Shown one piece after another: positions 34,706 through 43,639 of a stretch of 64,000 nt of DNA; within the stretch, counting starts at the first letter, position 1; each line of letters begins with the position of its first letter. The notes beneath the pieces are model-generated. The model saw nothing but the letters and a program-made list of their open reading frames with translations. It did no database searches and was not told the origin of the DNA. Position numbers and translations under genes: made by a program. The stretch spans positions 1-64,000 of the forward strand of contig NZ_JADNAT010000006.1 of the NCBI RefSeq assembly GCF_015550425.1, given 5' to 3'. The DNA comes from Clostridium sp. 1001275B_160808_H3 (GTDB lineage Bacteria > Bacillota > Clostridia > Clostridiales > Clostridiaceae).

Positions 34706-34879
34706 TACTTATTTTCTCCTTTTTCTATTATGTTATTTGGAATATTATAAAGCCCATTATACTTAAATAACATACTCCAATTGATGATTTAAACCGATGT
34801 TTTATATTATATGATATTTAATTACTTTTTTCAAATAATAGTATGTTTTAGAAGTTAATATAAGTAAATTTATGTAAAT

Positions 34880-34908
34880 TTGTAATAACTTTTCAATTAT
34901 GCTATAAT
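34880..34908 (+). promoter_or_regulatory. Sigma-70-type promoter of the GerMN lipoprotein gene
   Basis: TTGTAA (34880-34885), 17-nt spacer, TATAAT (34903-34908). This gives a transcribed leader of about 130 nt before the ATG at 35046, in which no known riboswitch was recognised. The rest of the 340-nt gap is featureless. Confidence 0.65.
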
Positions 34909-35045
34909 ATGATTATATAAATTATTAAACAATATATCTTTCAATTTTACTATTTTATTTAAAGAAGTTCATTACATAATTAATATCCTTTTAATTTTAA
35001 TTAGGTAATTGTAATTGAAAAATATATTTTTAAGGAGGTTAATAA

Positions 35046-35666
35046 ATGAAAAAAAGAATTTTAGCAATATTAATATCATTATCTATCCCTTTTTCAATGA
35101 TTTCTTGTGGAGCAGAAGCAAATAGTAACAAAAATAATACAGCATCTAATATTAGTAATAATGAAGCTACTATAATCGATGAAGAAGATAATATTAATGA
35201 TAATACTCAAAATGATATTAGTAATTCTAATGAAACAATAACTGATAATGCAAATATTTATTATTATGACGTTGTTACTGATAAAATAGTTTACATAAGT
35301 AAAACTATTGAAATTAAAGATAAGGCTGTAGCAACTGCTTTAGTTAAAGAATTAAAGAAAGCTCCAAGTGAAGAAATTGCAGCTTCTTTAAATAGTGATA
35401 TTTCCTTAAACTCGGCTGAAGTTGATAGTACTAATGATATTATAAAACTAGATTTTTCATCTAATTTTGTTGAAGCTCAAAACTTAGGTTCTGGTCCTGA
35501 ATCTAGCACTTTAACTGCTATTTGCAATACATTTGGTGATTATTTTAATGTAACTCAAGTAATCATAACTTTAGACGGAAAACCTTATACTTCTGGACAT
35601 ATTTCAATGAAAGATGGAGATATATTTAAGGTTAACTTAGATAATACATTTGAATTAACAAAATAA
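35046..35666 (+). CDS. GerMN-domain lipoprotein
   Basis: Secreted lipoprotein of 206 residues. Signal peptide MKKRILAILISLSIPFSMIS ends in a lipobox with Cys21 as the lipid anchor. A low-complexity Asn/Ser/Asp linker (residues 24-72) follows. The GerMN domain runs from about residue 76 (YYYDVVTDKIVYISKTIEIK ... ALVKELKKAP ... IIKLDFSSNFVEA ... VTQVIITLDGKPYTSGHI). GerMN domains occur in the germination/sporulation protein GerM and in LpqB-type proteins, where they help envelope assembly. The role here is not certain. AAGGAGG stands 7 nt before the ATG. Confidence 0.82.
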   Translation: MKKRILAILISLSIPFSMISCGAEANSNKNNTASNISNNEATIIDEEDNINDNTQNDISNSNETITDNANIYYYDVVTDKIVYISKTIEIKDKAVATALVKELKKAPSEEIAASLNSDISLNSAEVDSTNDIIKLDFSSNFVEAQNLGSGPESSTLTAICNTFGDYFNVTQVIITLDGKPYTSGHISMKDGDIFKVNLDNTFELTK

Positions 35667-35725
35667 AACTTATGATTTTAAATAATTTAAAATAAATTAT
35701 TTAATATTTCTTAACTATAATTATA

Positions 35726-35759
35726 CCCTATAGAGTAATAATTTTAATACTCTATAGGG
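35726..35759. terminator. Terminator between convergent genes
   Basis: CCCTATAGAGTA (35726-35737) pairs with TACTCTATAGGG (35748-35759). It lies between the stop codons of the GerMN gene (plus) and the propeller-like gene (minus). T-runs are modest on both strands. Confidence 0.7.
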
Positions 35760-35769
35760 ATTCTTTATT

Positions 35770-37053
35770 CTACTTATATTCAATTCCTCTAGTATAAAAT
35801 AAATCATCAGAAATCGCTGCTATTCCTCTAACTTTACTTCCTCTCTTTAATCTTTCTTCCTTAATTGGATCTAAAGGATATGCATTACCATTAAACTTTA
35901 ATAACCTAAAATCATCTCCATTACTATTTAGTAACTTTACTACTAAATCTCTATATCCATTTGTTTTATTTTCAGATATTATAATTGGATTTGTAGCATT
36001 ACTTATCTTTGATAAAACATTATATTCATTATCTTTCTCCTCTAATATAACTAAAGTTGCACCTCTTTCAGTACAAAATTTAGGTCCTTCTAAATAAACT
36101 AAAATTTGATAACTATCATCATCTTTTAATTTTACTTTATTATATAAGTAATTTACCTTATCCTCATCTGGATTTAATGAAAATTCTTTTTCGATTATCC
36201 TTTCTATAGCTTCATCTTTAACTACTTCTGATTCTATGAATTCAACCTTTGAAAAATCTAAGTAATCTTTATTTAATTCATCCTTTGCCCTAACTAACAA
36301 ATTTGGTGTCTTTTCACCTAGTATTCCTACAAAAGAATCTACCCTAGTAAAAGTAATACCTTCAAAAGTTAAAACATTGCTCATTACCCCAAGAATATCT
36401 TTTTCATTAGTTCCTATAATTTTTTGTGTAACCAAAAGATCGTATACTCCCCTTCTTAGTAAATCTATCGGACTTATTCCAGATAAAGCTAAAACTTTTC
36501 CTATTATTTTTTTCTTTAAAGTACCATTATTGTTATATAAACCATTTAAGTAATCTTTATCTCTTCCACTTATATCTATGGAATAGGTCATTCCCTTATC
36601 TATATCTATTACATCCACAGTATAGTTATCTTGATATATAACTTGATATGAATCAAGTTGATTATAATAATTTGTATCAAAAATCTTTATATCTTTATCT
36701 CCATCTAAATGATACATATTAGCGGTTATATATCCATTATTTCCTATATCTTCTATTGTAAATAATATTTCATTATCTTTTATATTTTTAAAATGCTCTA
36801 ATACTATTCTAGGATTATATCCTTCTATTCCCCTTAAATCTATAGTTGTTATCTTTCCACTTTCTCCGTCAGAAATTATAATTTGCATATTATGGTAAAT
36901 CGTATTTTTCCCAAGCCCTCTCTTATTGCCAACTAAGTAAATAATATCTGTATCTCTACTTCCTTTTACATCACCAACTATAGTCATTATAACTTCTCTC
37001 TGTCCATGTTTATTCACTTCATTTCTCTTTAAGTTTTTTAAATATATAGCCAT
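35770..37053 (-). CDS. Unknown 427-aa protein with FG-GAP/VCBS-like repeats
   Basis: Not assignable to a named family. It has no signal peptide or membrane segment. Several stretches look like blades of a beta-propeller of the FG-GAP/VCBS kind: GDVKGSRDTDIIYLVGNKRG, DIGNNGYITANMYHLDGD, KTNGYRDLVVKLLNSNGDDF. Between them lies a helical region (IIGKVLALSGISPIDLLRRGVYDLL, residues about 190-215). Such repeats in clostridia often belong to proteins that report or bind surface polymers, but without a secretion signal this is unclear. AAAGAGG precedes the ATG. Confidence 0.5.
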   Translation of the reverse strand: MAIYLKNLKRNEVNKHGQREVIMTIVGDVKGSRDTDIIYLVGNKRGLGKNTIYHNMQIIISDGESGKITTIDLRGIEGYNPRIVLEHFKNIKDNEILFTIEDIGNNGYITANMYHLDGDKDIKIFDTNYYNQLDSYQVIYQDNYTVDVIDIDKGMTYSIDISGRDKDYLNGLYNNNGTLKKKIIGKVLALSGISPIDLLRRGVYDLLVTQKIIGTNEKDILGVMSNVLTFEGITFTRVDSFVGILGEKTPNLLVRAKDELNKDYLDFSKVEFIESEVVKDEAIERIIEKEFSLNPDEDKVNYLYNKVKLKDDDSYQILVYLEGPKFCTERGATLVILEEKDNEYNVLSKISNATNPIIISENKTNGYRDLVVKLLNSNGDDFRLLKFNGNAYPLDPIKEERLKRGSKVRGIAAISDDLFYTRGIEYK

Positions 37054-37204
37054 AAAAACCTCTTTTATAATATTACTACATTATATAATATTATAATATT
37101 ATAATTTGTGTTATTTATATTACAATTGTCTATGATGCATGGATCTAATATATTTATCTTTTATAATTATATTTTAGTTATTTTATAATGATAAATTATA
37201 AAAA

Positions 37205-37227
37205 AAAGATAGGCTACTCCTATCTTT
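37205..37227 (-). terminator. Terminator of the mini zinc-finger gene
   Basis: AAAGATAGG and CCTATCTTT with a 5-nt loop; on the minus strand eight T follow. It lies 70 nt after the stop of the 55-aa gene. Confidence 0.8.
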
Positions 37228-37296
37228 AAAATATAGTATTTAAAATATTTTTATAATTAAATAAATTGCAACTAATTATTGGTAATTTCCTTATAA

Positions 37297-37464
37297 TTAA
37301 AATTTTCCTTCTCCATCACAAACAGGACATATAAAACTTCCCTCACCATTACAGGTAATACATCGAGAATTAGGTAATTCTTCTGTTCCACAATCGCATT
37401 TTATTTTACCTGTTCCACTACAACTTATACATTCACTCATGTATTCTTCCTTATTAACCTTCAT
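37297..37464 (-). CDS. 55-aa stand-alone DnaJ-type zinc-finger protein
   Basis: Small gene with a strong AGGAGG box 7 nt before its ATG and its own terminator. The product is almost only a DnaJ cysteine-rich domain: CISCSGTG (residues 12-19), a degenerate CDC (23-25), CITCNGEG (35-42), CPVCDGEG (46-53). This gives three CxxCxGxG repeats plus one shortened CxC, eight cysteines in all, enough to bind two zinc ions as in DnaJ. The J domain and C-terminal substrate domain are missing. A redox, zinc-storage or protein-folding role can be guessed only. Confidence 0.75.
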   Translation of the reverse strand: MKVNKEEYMSECISCSGTGKIKCDCGTEELPNSRCITCNGEGSFICPVCDGEGKF

Positions 37465-37548
37465 TTATATTCCTCCTTTGCTAGTTCTATCTATTAATTA
37501 TTGTCTTAAATAATATTTTTATTCAAAATTTTTTTATATATAAAAAAA

Positions 37549-37592
37549 TATGAAAGTAATAATATATTTATAAATATATTATTACTTTCATA
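37549..37592 (-). terminator. Terminator of purB
   Basis: A perfect 44-nt palindrome made of TATGAAAGTAATAATATA and its complement, 11 nt after the purB stop. On the minus strand ATATTTTTTTATA follows. Confidence 0.8.
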
Positions 37593-37602
37593 AATAATTA
37601 TG

Positions 37603-39033
37603 CTAAACAGAAATTTCACTCTTTATTTCTAAGGCATCTTTATTAACTTCTATAATTGGGTTTATATAATTTTCTATAAATTCTATAACTTGACTTGGTG
37701 CTCTACCTACAAAGTTAACTGGATTAATTATATTTTTTATTTCTTCTTCACTTAACATAAAACTATTATCTTTTATAATTCTTTCAATTAAATCATTATC
37801 TAAACCTTCACCTTTTACTCTTTGTGCAGCTGCCATTGAATGAATTCTAATTCTTTCATGAAGCTCTTGTCTATCTCCACCTCTTTTAACTGATTCCATC
37901 ATTATATTTTCTGTGGCCATAAAAGGCAGCTCATTATTTACATGCGCTGTTATTACTTTTTCATATACAACCATATTTTCTGCAATGTTTATATATAAAT
38001 TTAAAACTCCATCCAAAGCTAAGAAAGCTTCTGCTACAGCAATTCTTTTATTTGCTGAATCATCTAAAGTTCTTTCAAACCATTGAGTTGCAGCTGTTAT
38101 TGCTGGATTTAGTGAATTAACTATTACATATCTTGCTAAGGATCCCATTCTTTCACTTCTCATAGGATTTCTTTTATAAGCCATAGCAGATGATCCTATT
38201 TGATTTTTTTCAAATGGTTCTTCAATTTCTTTCATACTTTGTAATAATCTTAAGTCATTACTAAATTTATAAGCACTTTGAGCAACTTCTGATAATCTAT
38301 TTAATACTATAGAGTCTAATTTTCTAGGATATGTTTGACCAGTAACACCATAGCTTTTATCAAAGCCCATTTTTTTTGCTACTATATTATCTAATTCTTT
38401 AACCTTCTCTTCATCGTTATTGAATAAAGTCATAAAACTTGCTTGAGTACCTGTAGTTCCTTTTACTCCTCTTAATTTTAATGTTGATAGTAAAAAATCT
38501 ATATTCTCTATGTCTAACACTAAATCTTGCATCCAAAGAGTTGCTCTTTTTCCTACAGTAGTTAATTGAGCAGGCTGAAAATGTGTAAATCCAAGGGTTG
38601 GCATATCTTTATATTTCATGGCAAAATTTGATAAATGATTTAATACTGTTACTATCTTCTTCTTAATCAATAGTAAAGCATCTCTCATAATAATTATGTC
38701 TGTATTATCACCTACATAACAACTAGTCGCTCCTAAATGTATTATTCCTTTTGCACTAGGGCATTGTAATCCATATGCATATACATGGCTCATAACATCA
38801 TGTCTAACTTCTTTTTCTCTTTTTATTGCTTCATCATAATTAATATTATATATATTAGATTTTAGCTCATCTATTTGATCTTCAGTTATATTTAAACCTA
38901 ATTCTTTTTCTCCTTCTGCTAATGCAACCCATAATTTTCTCCATGTTGAAAATTTCATATCTTCTGAGAATATAAAACTCATTTCTTTTGATGCATATCT
39001 TGAATTTAATGGTGAATCATATAAATCTCTCAT
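37603..39033 (-). CDS. purB: Adenylosuccinate lyase
   Basis: Cytoplasmic enzyme of 476 residues of purine synthesis. It splits SAICAR to AICAR and adenylosuccinate to AMP, releasing fumarate. The fumarase/aspartase-superfamily signature is GSSAMAYKRNPMRSERM (near residue 280), with the active-site His region in HLGATSCYVGDN and GFTHFQPAQ. Length fits the larger form of the family. It is monocistronic, with GGAGG before the ATG. Opposite in purpose to the catabolic island, it shows that the organism also makes purines. Confidence 0.95.
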   Translation of the reverse strand: MRDLYDSPLNSRYASKEMSFIFSEDMKFSTWRKLWVALAEGEKELGLNITEDQIDELKSNIYNINYDEAIKREKEVRHDVMSHVYAYGLQCPSAKGIIHLGATSCYVGDNTDIIIMRDALLLIKKKIVTVLNHLSNFAMKYKDMPTLGFTHFQPAQLTTVGKRATLWMQDLVLDIENIDFLLSTLKLRGVKGTTGTQASFMTLFNNDEEKVKELDNIVAKKMGFDKSYGVTGQTYPRKLDSIVLNRLSEVAQSAYKFSNDLRLLQSMKEIEEPFEKNQIGSSAMAYKRNPMRSERMGSLARYVIVNSLNPAITAATQWFERTLDDSANKRIAVAEAFLALDGVLNLYINIAENMVVYEKVITAHVNNELPFMATENIMMESVKRGGDRQELHERIRIHSMAAAQRVKGEGLDNDLIERIIKDNSFMLSEEEIKNIINPVNFVGRAPSQVIEFIENYINPIIEVNKDALEIKSEISV

Positions 39034-39219
39034 CCTTAGATAACCTCCGAATAAATTTTTATTTTTTTACTTTATAATTCGTATTATAACATAACATAAT
39101 TATTTTTTCAGTATTTTTAAAATAATTTTCAGCTATATTTTTATTATTTATTAATTCAGTTATATTTTTGTTATTTATTAATATATATATACTGTATTAA
39201 TTCATAAGGAGGATAAATT

Positions 39220-39438
39220 ATGTGTAAAATAAATCTCGTTGACAAAATATCTTTTATATTAGTATTAATTGGAGCAATAAATTGGGGCTTTATAGGCTTA
39301 TTAAGTATAAACCTAGTTACTTTCCTTGTTGGTGGGTCAGTTTTATTACAAAGAATAGTTTATATCTTAGTATTTGCTGGAGCTATAGACTTGATTGTTT
39401 TAATATTTAAATGTAAATCTCTAAATTTATTTAGTTAA
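39220..39438 (+). CDS. DUF378 small membrane protein
   Basis: 72 residues with two transmembrane helices (ISFILVLIGAINWGFIGLL and IVYILVFAGAIDLIVLIF), matching the DUF378 family of unknown function by the IGAINWGFIGL motif. AAGGAGG lies 8 nt before the ATG. It is divergent from purB and stands alone. Confidence 0.85.
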   Translation: MCKINLVDKISFILVLIGAINWGFIGLLSINLVTFLVGGSVLLQRIVYILVFAGAIDLIVLIFKCKSLNLFS

Positions 39439-39640
39439 CTACATACTATCATAAATATTAAGTTAAATAAAAAGTGGATATATATTATTACCTATTCTAA
39501 CATTTCTTAAAGATTAACTAACTATTATATATGTTCACTTAGAACTAAAGTAATAAAAGTTAAAATGGATATATTTTTAGTATAATAGTACTAAAAGCTT
39601 TATATAATATCATTTTAAGATTTTAACCTTTACTATAAAT

Positions 39641-39668
39641 AAAAAAAGTGCCTATTGGCACTTTTTTT
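39641..39668. terminator. Terminator of ptsH
   Basis: AAAAAAAGTGCC, loop TATT, GGCACTTTTTTT; works on both strands and ends 2 nt before the ptsH stop codon. The preceding stretch 39439-39640 holds nothing recognisable. Confidence 0.85.
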
Positions 39669-39669
39669 A

Positions 39670-39930
39670 TTAGTCTTCTAAGCTAGCTATTAAGTTAGAA
39701 ATTTCTTCTACTGCTAAAGCTTCGTCATCTCCACTTGCTAAAACAGTTATAGCAGCTCCTTTAGTTACTCCTAAAGAAAGAACTCCTATTAAACTCTTAA
39801 CGTTTGCTTTCTTTCCGTTAAATTCTATGCTTACATCTGATTTGAAAGATGAAGCTTTCTTCACTAATAAAGTTGCTGGTCTAGCATGTAAACCAGTTCC
39901 GTTGTTTACTACAACCTCTTTAGATACCAT
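39670..39930 (-). CDS. ptsH: Phosphocarrier protein HPr
   Basis: 86-residue HPr of the phosphotransferase system. The phosphorylatable His is in GTGLHARPATLLVKKA (His15-equivalent). The regulatory Ser is in VKSLIGVLSLG (Ser46-equivalent), so it can serve both sugar transport and, as HPr-Ser-P, as CcpA co-repressor. That fits the cre-like boxes in the purine island. The ATG at 39930 is chosen because AGAGGTG lies upstream of it and overlaps the earlier GTG. ptsI is not adjacent. Confidence 0.92.
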   Translation of the reverse strand: MVSKEVVVNNGTGLHARPATLLVKKASSFKSDVSIEFNGKKANVKSLIGVLSLGVTKGAAITVLASGDDEALAVEEISNLIASLED

Positions 39931-40041
39931 TAAACACACCTCTTTACATTAAATTTCAAATAGTTATCTATTTAACTATTACATTATATATGTAAATCAA
40001 AAAAAATTCAAGGCTTATGACACCTATTTTCCTTAATATGA

Positions 40042-40069
40042 AAAAGAACTACTATTATGTAGTCCTTTT
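40042..40069 (-). terminator. Terminator of spoVS
   Basis: AAAAG-A-ACTAC and GTAGT-C-CTTTT around TATTAT. On the minus strand a T-run follows in TTCTTTTTC. Confidence 0.7.
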
Positions 40070-40120
40070 CTTTATCTCCCCTAAAATAAATTCTCTCCCC
40101 AAATCAAATTCCAGAACTTA

Positions 40121-40381
40121 CTATCTTGGTTGAACGATTAGTTTTATTGCTGTTCTCTCTTCACCATCTATTTCAATATCAGTGAATGCTGGAACACAAA
40201 CAATATCTTTTCCGCTAGGGGCAACGAAGCCTCTTGCTATAGCAATTGCTTTTACGGCTTGATTTATAGCACCTGCTCCTACTGCTTGGATTTCTACTAT
40301 ATTTTTTTCTTTAATTATGGCAGCTAATGCACCTGCCACTGAATTTGGATTTGATTTTGTTGAAACTTTTAATACTTCCAC
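40121..40381 (-). CDS. spoVS: Stage V sporulation protein S
   Basis: 86-residue Alba-like protein, almost invariant in spore-formers. Sequence starts (M)EVLKVSTKSNPNSVAGALAA and contains AVGAGAINQAVKAIAIARGF. In Bacillus it acts at septation/engulfment, and mutants are blocked at stage V. GTG start with AGGAGGT 8 nt upstream. A sigma-H-type promoter at 40449-40477 matches its known early-sporulation control. It is typically found next to rny, as here. Confidence 0.95.
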   Translation of the reverse strand: MEVLKVSTKSNPNSVAGALAAIIKEKNIVEIQAVGAGAINQAVKAIAIARGFVAPSGKDIVCVPAFTDIEIDGEERTAIKLIVQPR

Positions 40382-40416
40382 TTTGTCTTTACCTCCTAGA
40401 TAAAAATCGTTTACAA

Positions 40417-40447
40417 TATATTGCAGAGTTTTTACTCTTGCAATATA
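40417..40447 (-). other. Hairpin in the spoVS leader
   Basis: ATATTGCAGAG faces CTCTTGCAATAT, just downstream of the predicted sigma-H start point. It could stabilise the mRNA or adjust translation. No T-run follows. Confidence 0.4.
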
Positions 40448-40448
40448 T

Positions 40449-40477
40449 ATATTCTATAAGTTATTAAAAAATCCTCC
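40449..40477 (-). promoter_or_regulatory. Sigma-H promoter of spoVS
   Basis: Minus strand GGAGGATTT, 11-nt spacer, ATAGAATAT. This fits the sigma-H consensus RnAGGAwWW-N11/12-RnnGAATWW at every defined position. In B. subtilis spoVS is likewise sigma-H dependent. Confidence 0.75.
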
Positions 40478-40526
40478 TTTATTTTGAAAATTTTTTTATC
40501 TTTTTTTTCAAATTTCAACATAAAAA

Positions 40527-40561
40527 ATAAAGTACACTTTGCATTGCAAAATGTACTTTAT
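40527..40561 (-). terminator. Terminator of rny
   Basis: ATAAAGTACA and TGTACTTTAT around a 15-nt loop; on the minus strand TTTTTTATG follows. It is 2 nt from the stop codon. Confidence 0.75.
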
Positions 40562-40562
40562 A

Positions 40563-42107
40563 TTATTTAGCATAATCTACTGCTCTTGTTTCTCTTATAA
40601 CATTAATTTTAATTTGACCTGGATATTCTAATTGTTCTTCTATACTTTTAGCTAAGTTTCTAGCTAATTCTACAGATCCAGCGTCATCTAACTGATCTGG
40701 TTTAACCATAATTCTAATCTCTCTACCAGCTTGAATTGCATATGACTTTTCTACACCTTCGTAAGAATTTGCAATTTCTTCAAGTTTCTCTAAACGCTTA
40801 ATATAAGCTTCTAGAGTTTCTCTTCTAGCACCTGGTCTTGCTGCTGATATTGCATCAGCTGCTTGAACTAAAACGGCTTCTAGTGTTAACATTTCAACAT
40901 CTCCATGATGCGCAGCTATAGCATTTGCTACAACTTGTGATTCTCCATATTTTTTAGCAAGATCTCCACCTATTACAGCATGACGACCTTCTTCTTCTTG
41001 TGTTGCTACTTTACCTATGTCATGTAATAAACCTGCTCTTTTAGCTAGATTTACATCTAAGCCTAATTCTGCAGCCATAACACCAGCTAAATATGAAACT
41101 TCAATAGAATGCTTTAACACATTTTGTCCATAACTAGTTCTATACTTTAGTCTACCAAGTAATTTGATTATTTCAGGATGAACACCATGAACACCAGTTT
41201 CTAGTGTTGCTTGTTCTCCTTCTTCTTTAATATCATTTTCTACATCTTTGGTAGCTCTTTCTACCATTTCCTCGATTCTAGCTGGATGAATTCTACCATC
41301 TACAATTAACTTTTCCAAAGCTATTTTAGCAATTTCTCTTCTAACTGGGTCGAAACTTGATAAAATAACTGCTTCTGGAGTATCATCTATTATTAAATCT
41401 ACTCCTGTTAATGTTTCAAGAGTTCTGATATTTCTACCTTCTCTACCTATAATCCTACCCTTCATTTCATCATTAGGAAGGGCAACAACATGTACTGTTG
41501 ATTCTGATACATGATCTGCTGCGCATCTTTGAATAGCAGTTGTTATAATTTCTCTAGCTTTTTTATCTGCTTCTTCCTTTGCTCTAGCTTCTATATCTTT
41601 GATCATTATAGCAGTTTCATGAGTTATTTCTCTTCTAACTTCTTCTAAAAGGATTTCTCTAGCTTCATCACTAGATAAAGTTGCTATTCTTTCAAGCTCC
41701 TCTCTTCTCTTAGAGTACAGTTCCTGTACATTTGCTTCCATTTCATCGATTTCTTGTAATCTTTTATTTAGAGCTTCTTCTTTCTTTTCTAAAAGATCAC
41801 TTTTTTTGTCTAGGGATTCTTCTCTTTGAATTATTCTTCTTTCAAGTCTTTGAATTTCATTTCTTCTTTCTCTTGAATCCCTATCTAGATCATTTCTTAG
41901 TCTATGAACCTCTTCCTTTGCTTCTAAAATTGATTCCTTCTTAGTAGCTTCAGCTTCTCTTTTAGCATTTTCCAAAAGAGTTTCTGCTTCTTTTTCTAAG
42001 CCTTCTATCTTACTTTTAGAAGCTCTTTGTATAGCTTTATAAAGTAAAAAACCGAATACGATTAATACTATAATATCAACTATTATCCAAGTAAGAATAT
42101 TATCCAT
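40563..42107 (-). CDS. rny: Ribonuclease Y
   Basis: Membrane-anchored endoribonuclease of 514 residues that starts mRNA decay. N-terminal helix [20 protein letters not shown], then a long coiled coil (about residues 30-180, rich in Glu/Arg/Lys), KH domain with [18 protein letters not shown], and HD domain with LLHDIGKV. The ATG at 42107 is preferred, because GGAGGAGGTG lies 5 nt before it. Single gene with a clear TTGACA promoter. Confidence 0.96.
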   Translation of the reverse strand: MDNILTWIIVDIIVLIVFGFLLYKAIQRASKSKIEGLEKEAETLLENAKREAEATKKESILEAKEEVHRLRNDLDRDSRERRNEIQRLERRIIQREESLDKKSDLLEKKEEALNKRLQEIDEMEANVQELYSKRREELERIATLSSDEAREILLEEVRREITHETAIMIKDIEARAKEEADKKAREIITTAIQRCAADHVSESTVHVVALPNDEMKGRIIGREGRNIRTLETLTGVDLIIDDTPEAVILSSFDPVRREIAKIALEKLIVDGRIHPARIEEMVERATKDVENDIKEEGEQATLETGVHGVHPEIIKLLGRLKYRTSYGQNVLKHSIEVSYLAGVMAAELGLDVNLAKRAGLLHDIGKVATQEEEGRHAVIGGDLAKKYGESQVVANAIAAHHGDVEMLTLEAVLVQAADAISAARPGARRETLEAYIKRLEKLEEIANSYEGVEKSYAIQAGREIRIMVKPDQLDDAGSVELARNLAKSIEEQLEYPGQIKINVIRETRAVDYAK

Positions 42108-42215
42108 AACAACACCTCCTCCATTCATATAAACTTATGTTTAACAGAAAATGTAGTAGGTATCATACTTAATCTAACTGATATTTGAAATATGATAAAA
42201 CCAGTATTTGTTATT

Positions 42216-42244
42216 ATTTTATCTTAAAATTAAAATTATGTCAA
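42216..42244 (-). promoter_or_regulatory. Sigma-70 promoter of rny
   Basis: TTGACA (42239-42244), 17-nt spacer, TAAAAT (42216-42221) on the minus strand, about 110 nt before the ATG. The rest of the 316-nt gap between rny and recA holds only the recA terminator. Confidence 0.75.
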
Positions 42245-42335
42245 GTTTAGTTGTATAATTCACAAAGTAAATTTAATTGTTTACATCCTTATTGTTACGT
42301 AAATTTAAGTTGCTTTATCTTACTATTAAACAAGA

Positions 42336-42377
42336 AAGTCGATAATAATAATATAAAAATATTATTATTATCGACTT
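42336..42377 (-). terminator. Terminator of recA
   Basis: AAGTCGATAATAATAATAT and its exact complement form a stem of about 19 bp, 47 nt after the recA stop; T-rich sequence follows on the minus strand. Confidence 0.7.
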
Positions 42378-42423
42378 ATATTATTAACATATTTAGCTAA
42401 TTATATTCTAGTTACTACAAATT

Positions 42424-43464
42424 TTATTTTTCTTCCACATTATTATCTATAGCAACTTCCTTCATAAGAGGTAATTCATACTTCTCTCTTATTCTATTTT
42501 CTATTTCTAGAGCAATTTCTGGATTTTCCTTTAAGTATTGTTTTGCATTTTCTCTACCTTGACCTAATCTTACATCTCCATAAGAGAACCATGCTCCACT
42601 CTTTTGAACCATTCCTTCTTTAACACCTACATCAACTATATTACCAGTTCTTGATATACCTTCATTATACATTATATCAAATTCAGCTTGTTTAAATGGA
42701 GGTGCTACCTTATTTTTAATTACCTTAACTCTTGTTCTGTTTCCTACAACATTTTCACCTTGCTTTATTGAATCTATTCTTCTAACATCAAGTCTTACTG
42801 AAGAATAGAATTTTAACGCTCTTCCTCCTGTTGTAGTTTCAGGATTTCCAAACATAACACCAACTTTTTCTCTTAATTGGTTTATAAATATAGCTATACA
42901 GCCTGTTTTTTGTATAGTTCCTGTTAGCTTTCTTAAAGCTTGTGACATAAGTCTTGCTTGAAGTCCAACGTGAGAATCTCCCATTTCACCTTCTATTTCA
43001 GCTCTTGGTACTAATGCAGCAACTGAGTCAACTACTATAACATCTATTGCTCCAGAACGAACTAAAGCCTCAGCGATTTCAAGACCTTGTTCTCCTGTAT
43101 CTGGTTGAGAAACTATAAGATTTTCTGTATCAACACCTAATCTTCTAGCATAACTTGGATCTAAAGCATGTTCTGCATCTATAAATGCAACTGCTCCTCC
43201 TAGCTTTTGTGCTTCAGCAGCAACATGTAATGCTACTGTTGTTTTACCTGAACTTTCCGGTCCATATATTTCTATAATTCTTCCTTTAGGTAATCCCCCT
43301 ACACCTAAAGCTATATCTAAGTCAAGACACCCAGTTGAAATAGTCTCAATGTTTAATGCGCTATTTTCTCCTAGCTTCATTATGGATCCTTTACCAAATT
43401 GCTTTTCAATTTGACCCATTGCATTTTCTATAGCTTTTAACTTATCCATATCTATATTTCCCAT
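42424..43464 (-). CDS. recA: Recombinase RecA
   Basis: 346-residue DNA recombinase and SOS co-protease. Walker A GPESSGKT (near residue 69), catalytic Glu in IDAEHALDP, Walker [13 protein letters not shown], the L2 loop region [26 protein letters not shown]. Essential for homologous repair and for LexA self-cleavage. A LexA box overlaps the transcription start, so the gene is damage-inducible. Good ribosome binding site GAGAGGAAGG. Confidence 0.98.
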   Translation of the reverse strand: MGNIDMDKLKAIENAMGQIEKQFGKGSIMKLGENSALNIETISTGCLDLDIALGVGGLPKGRIIEIYGPESSGKTTVALHVAAEAQKLGGAVAFIDAEHALDPSYARRLGVDTENLIVSQPDTGEQGLEIAEALVRSGAIDVIVVDSVAALVPRAEIEGEMGDSHVGLQARLMSQALRKLTGTIQKTGCIAIFINQLREKVGVMFGNPETTTGGRALKFYSSVRLDVRRIDSIKQGENVVGNRTRVKVIKNKVAPPFKQAEFDIMYNEGISRTGNIVDVGVKEGMVQKSGAWFSYGDVRLGQGRENAKQYLKENPEIALEIENRIREKYELPLMKEVAIDNNVEEK

Positions 43465-43485
43465 ATAGCACCTTCCTCTCTAAAA

Positions 43486-43499
43486 CGAACATCTGTTCT
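43486..43499. promoter_or_regulatory. LexA (SOS) box of recA
   Basis: CGAACATCTGTTCT: GAAC-N4-GTTC core of the Gram-positive SOS box, at about +2 to +15 relative to the predicted recA transcription start. Confidence 0.85.
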
Positions 43500-43507
43500 A
43501 TAAATAA

Positions 43508-43547
43508 ATTATATATTATATGTTAACTATAGTCAACATATAATATA
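43508..43547 (-). promoter_or_regulatory. recA promoter embedded in a 13-bp dyad
   Basis: TTGACT (43531-43536), 17-nt spacer, TATAAT (43508-43513) on the minus strand. TATATTATATGTT (43511-43523) faces AACATATAATATA (43535-43547 region), so an inverted repeat spans both promoter elements. No known regulator binds such a site at recA. Confidence 0.7.
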
Positions 43548-43574
43548 TAATTTCATACTAATATCTTGCATATT

Positions 43575-43605
43575 AAAAGTTCCAACTTTGGAAGATGGAA
43601 CTTTT
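43575..43605 (-). terminator. Terminator of pgsA
   Basis: AAAAGTTCCA and TGGAACTTTT with an 11-nt loop, after the pgsA stop at 43640. On the minus strand TTAATATG follows; the stem's own TTTT adds to the run. Confidence 0.65.
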
Positions 43606-43639
43606 ATTTTTAATTATATCCTATTTATTTTATAATAAA

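Noticed and set aside
34470..34766. Plus-strand frame of 98 codons overlapping the TPR gene start
   Set aside because: Antisense shadow of the N-terminal region of the TPR protein, without ribosome binding site.
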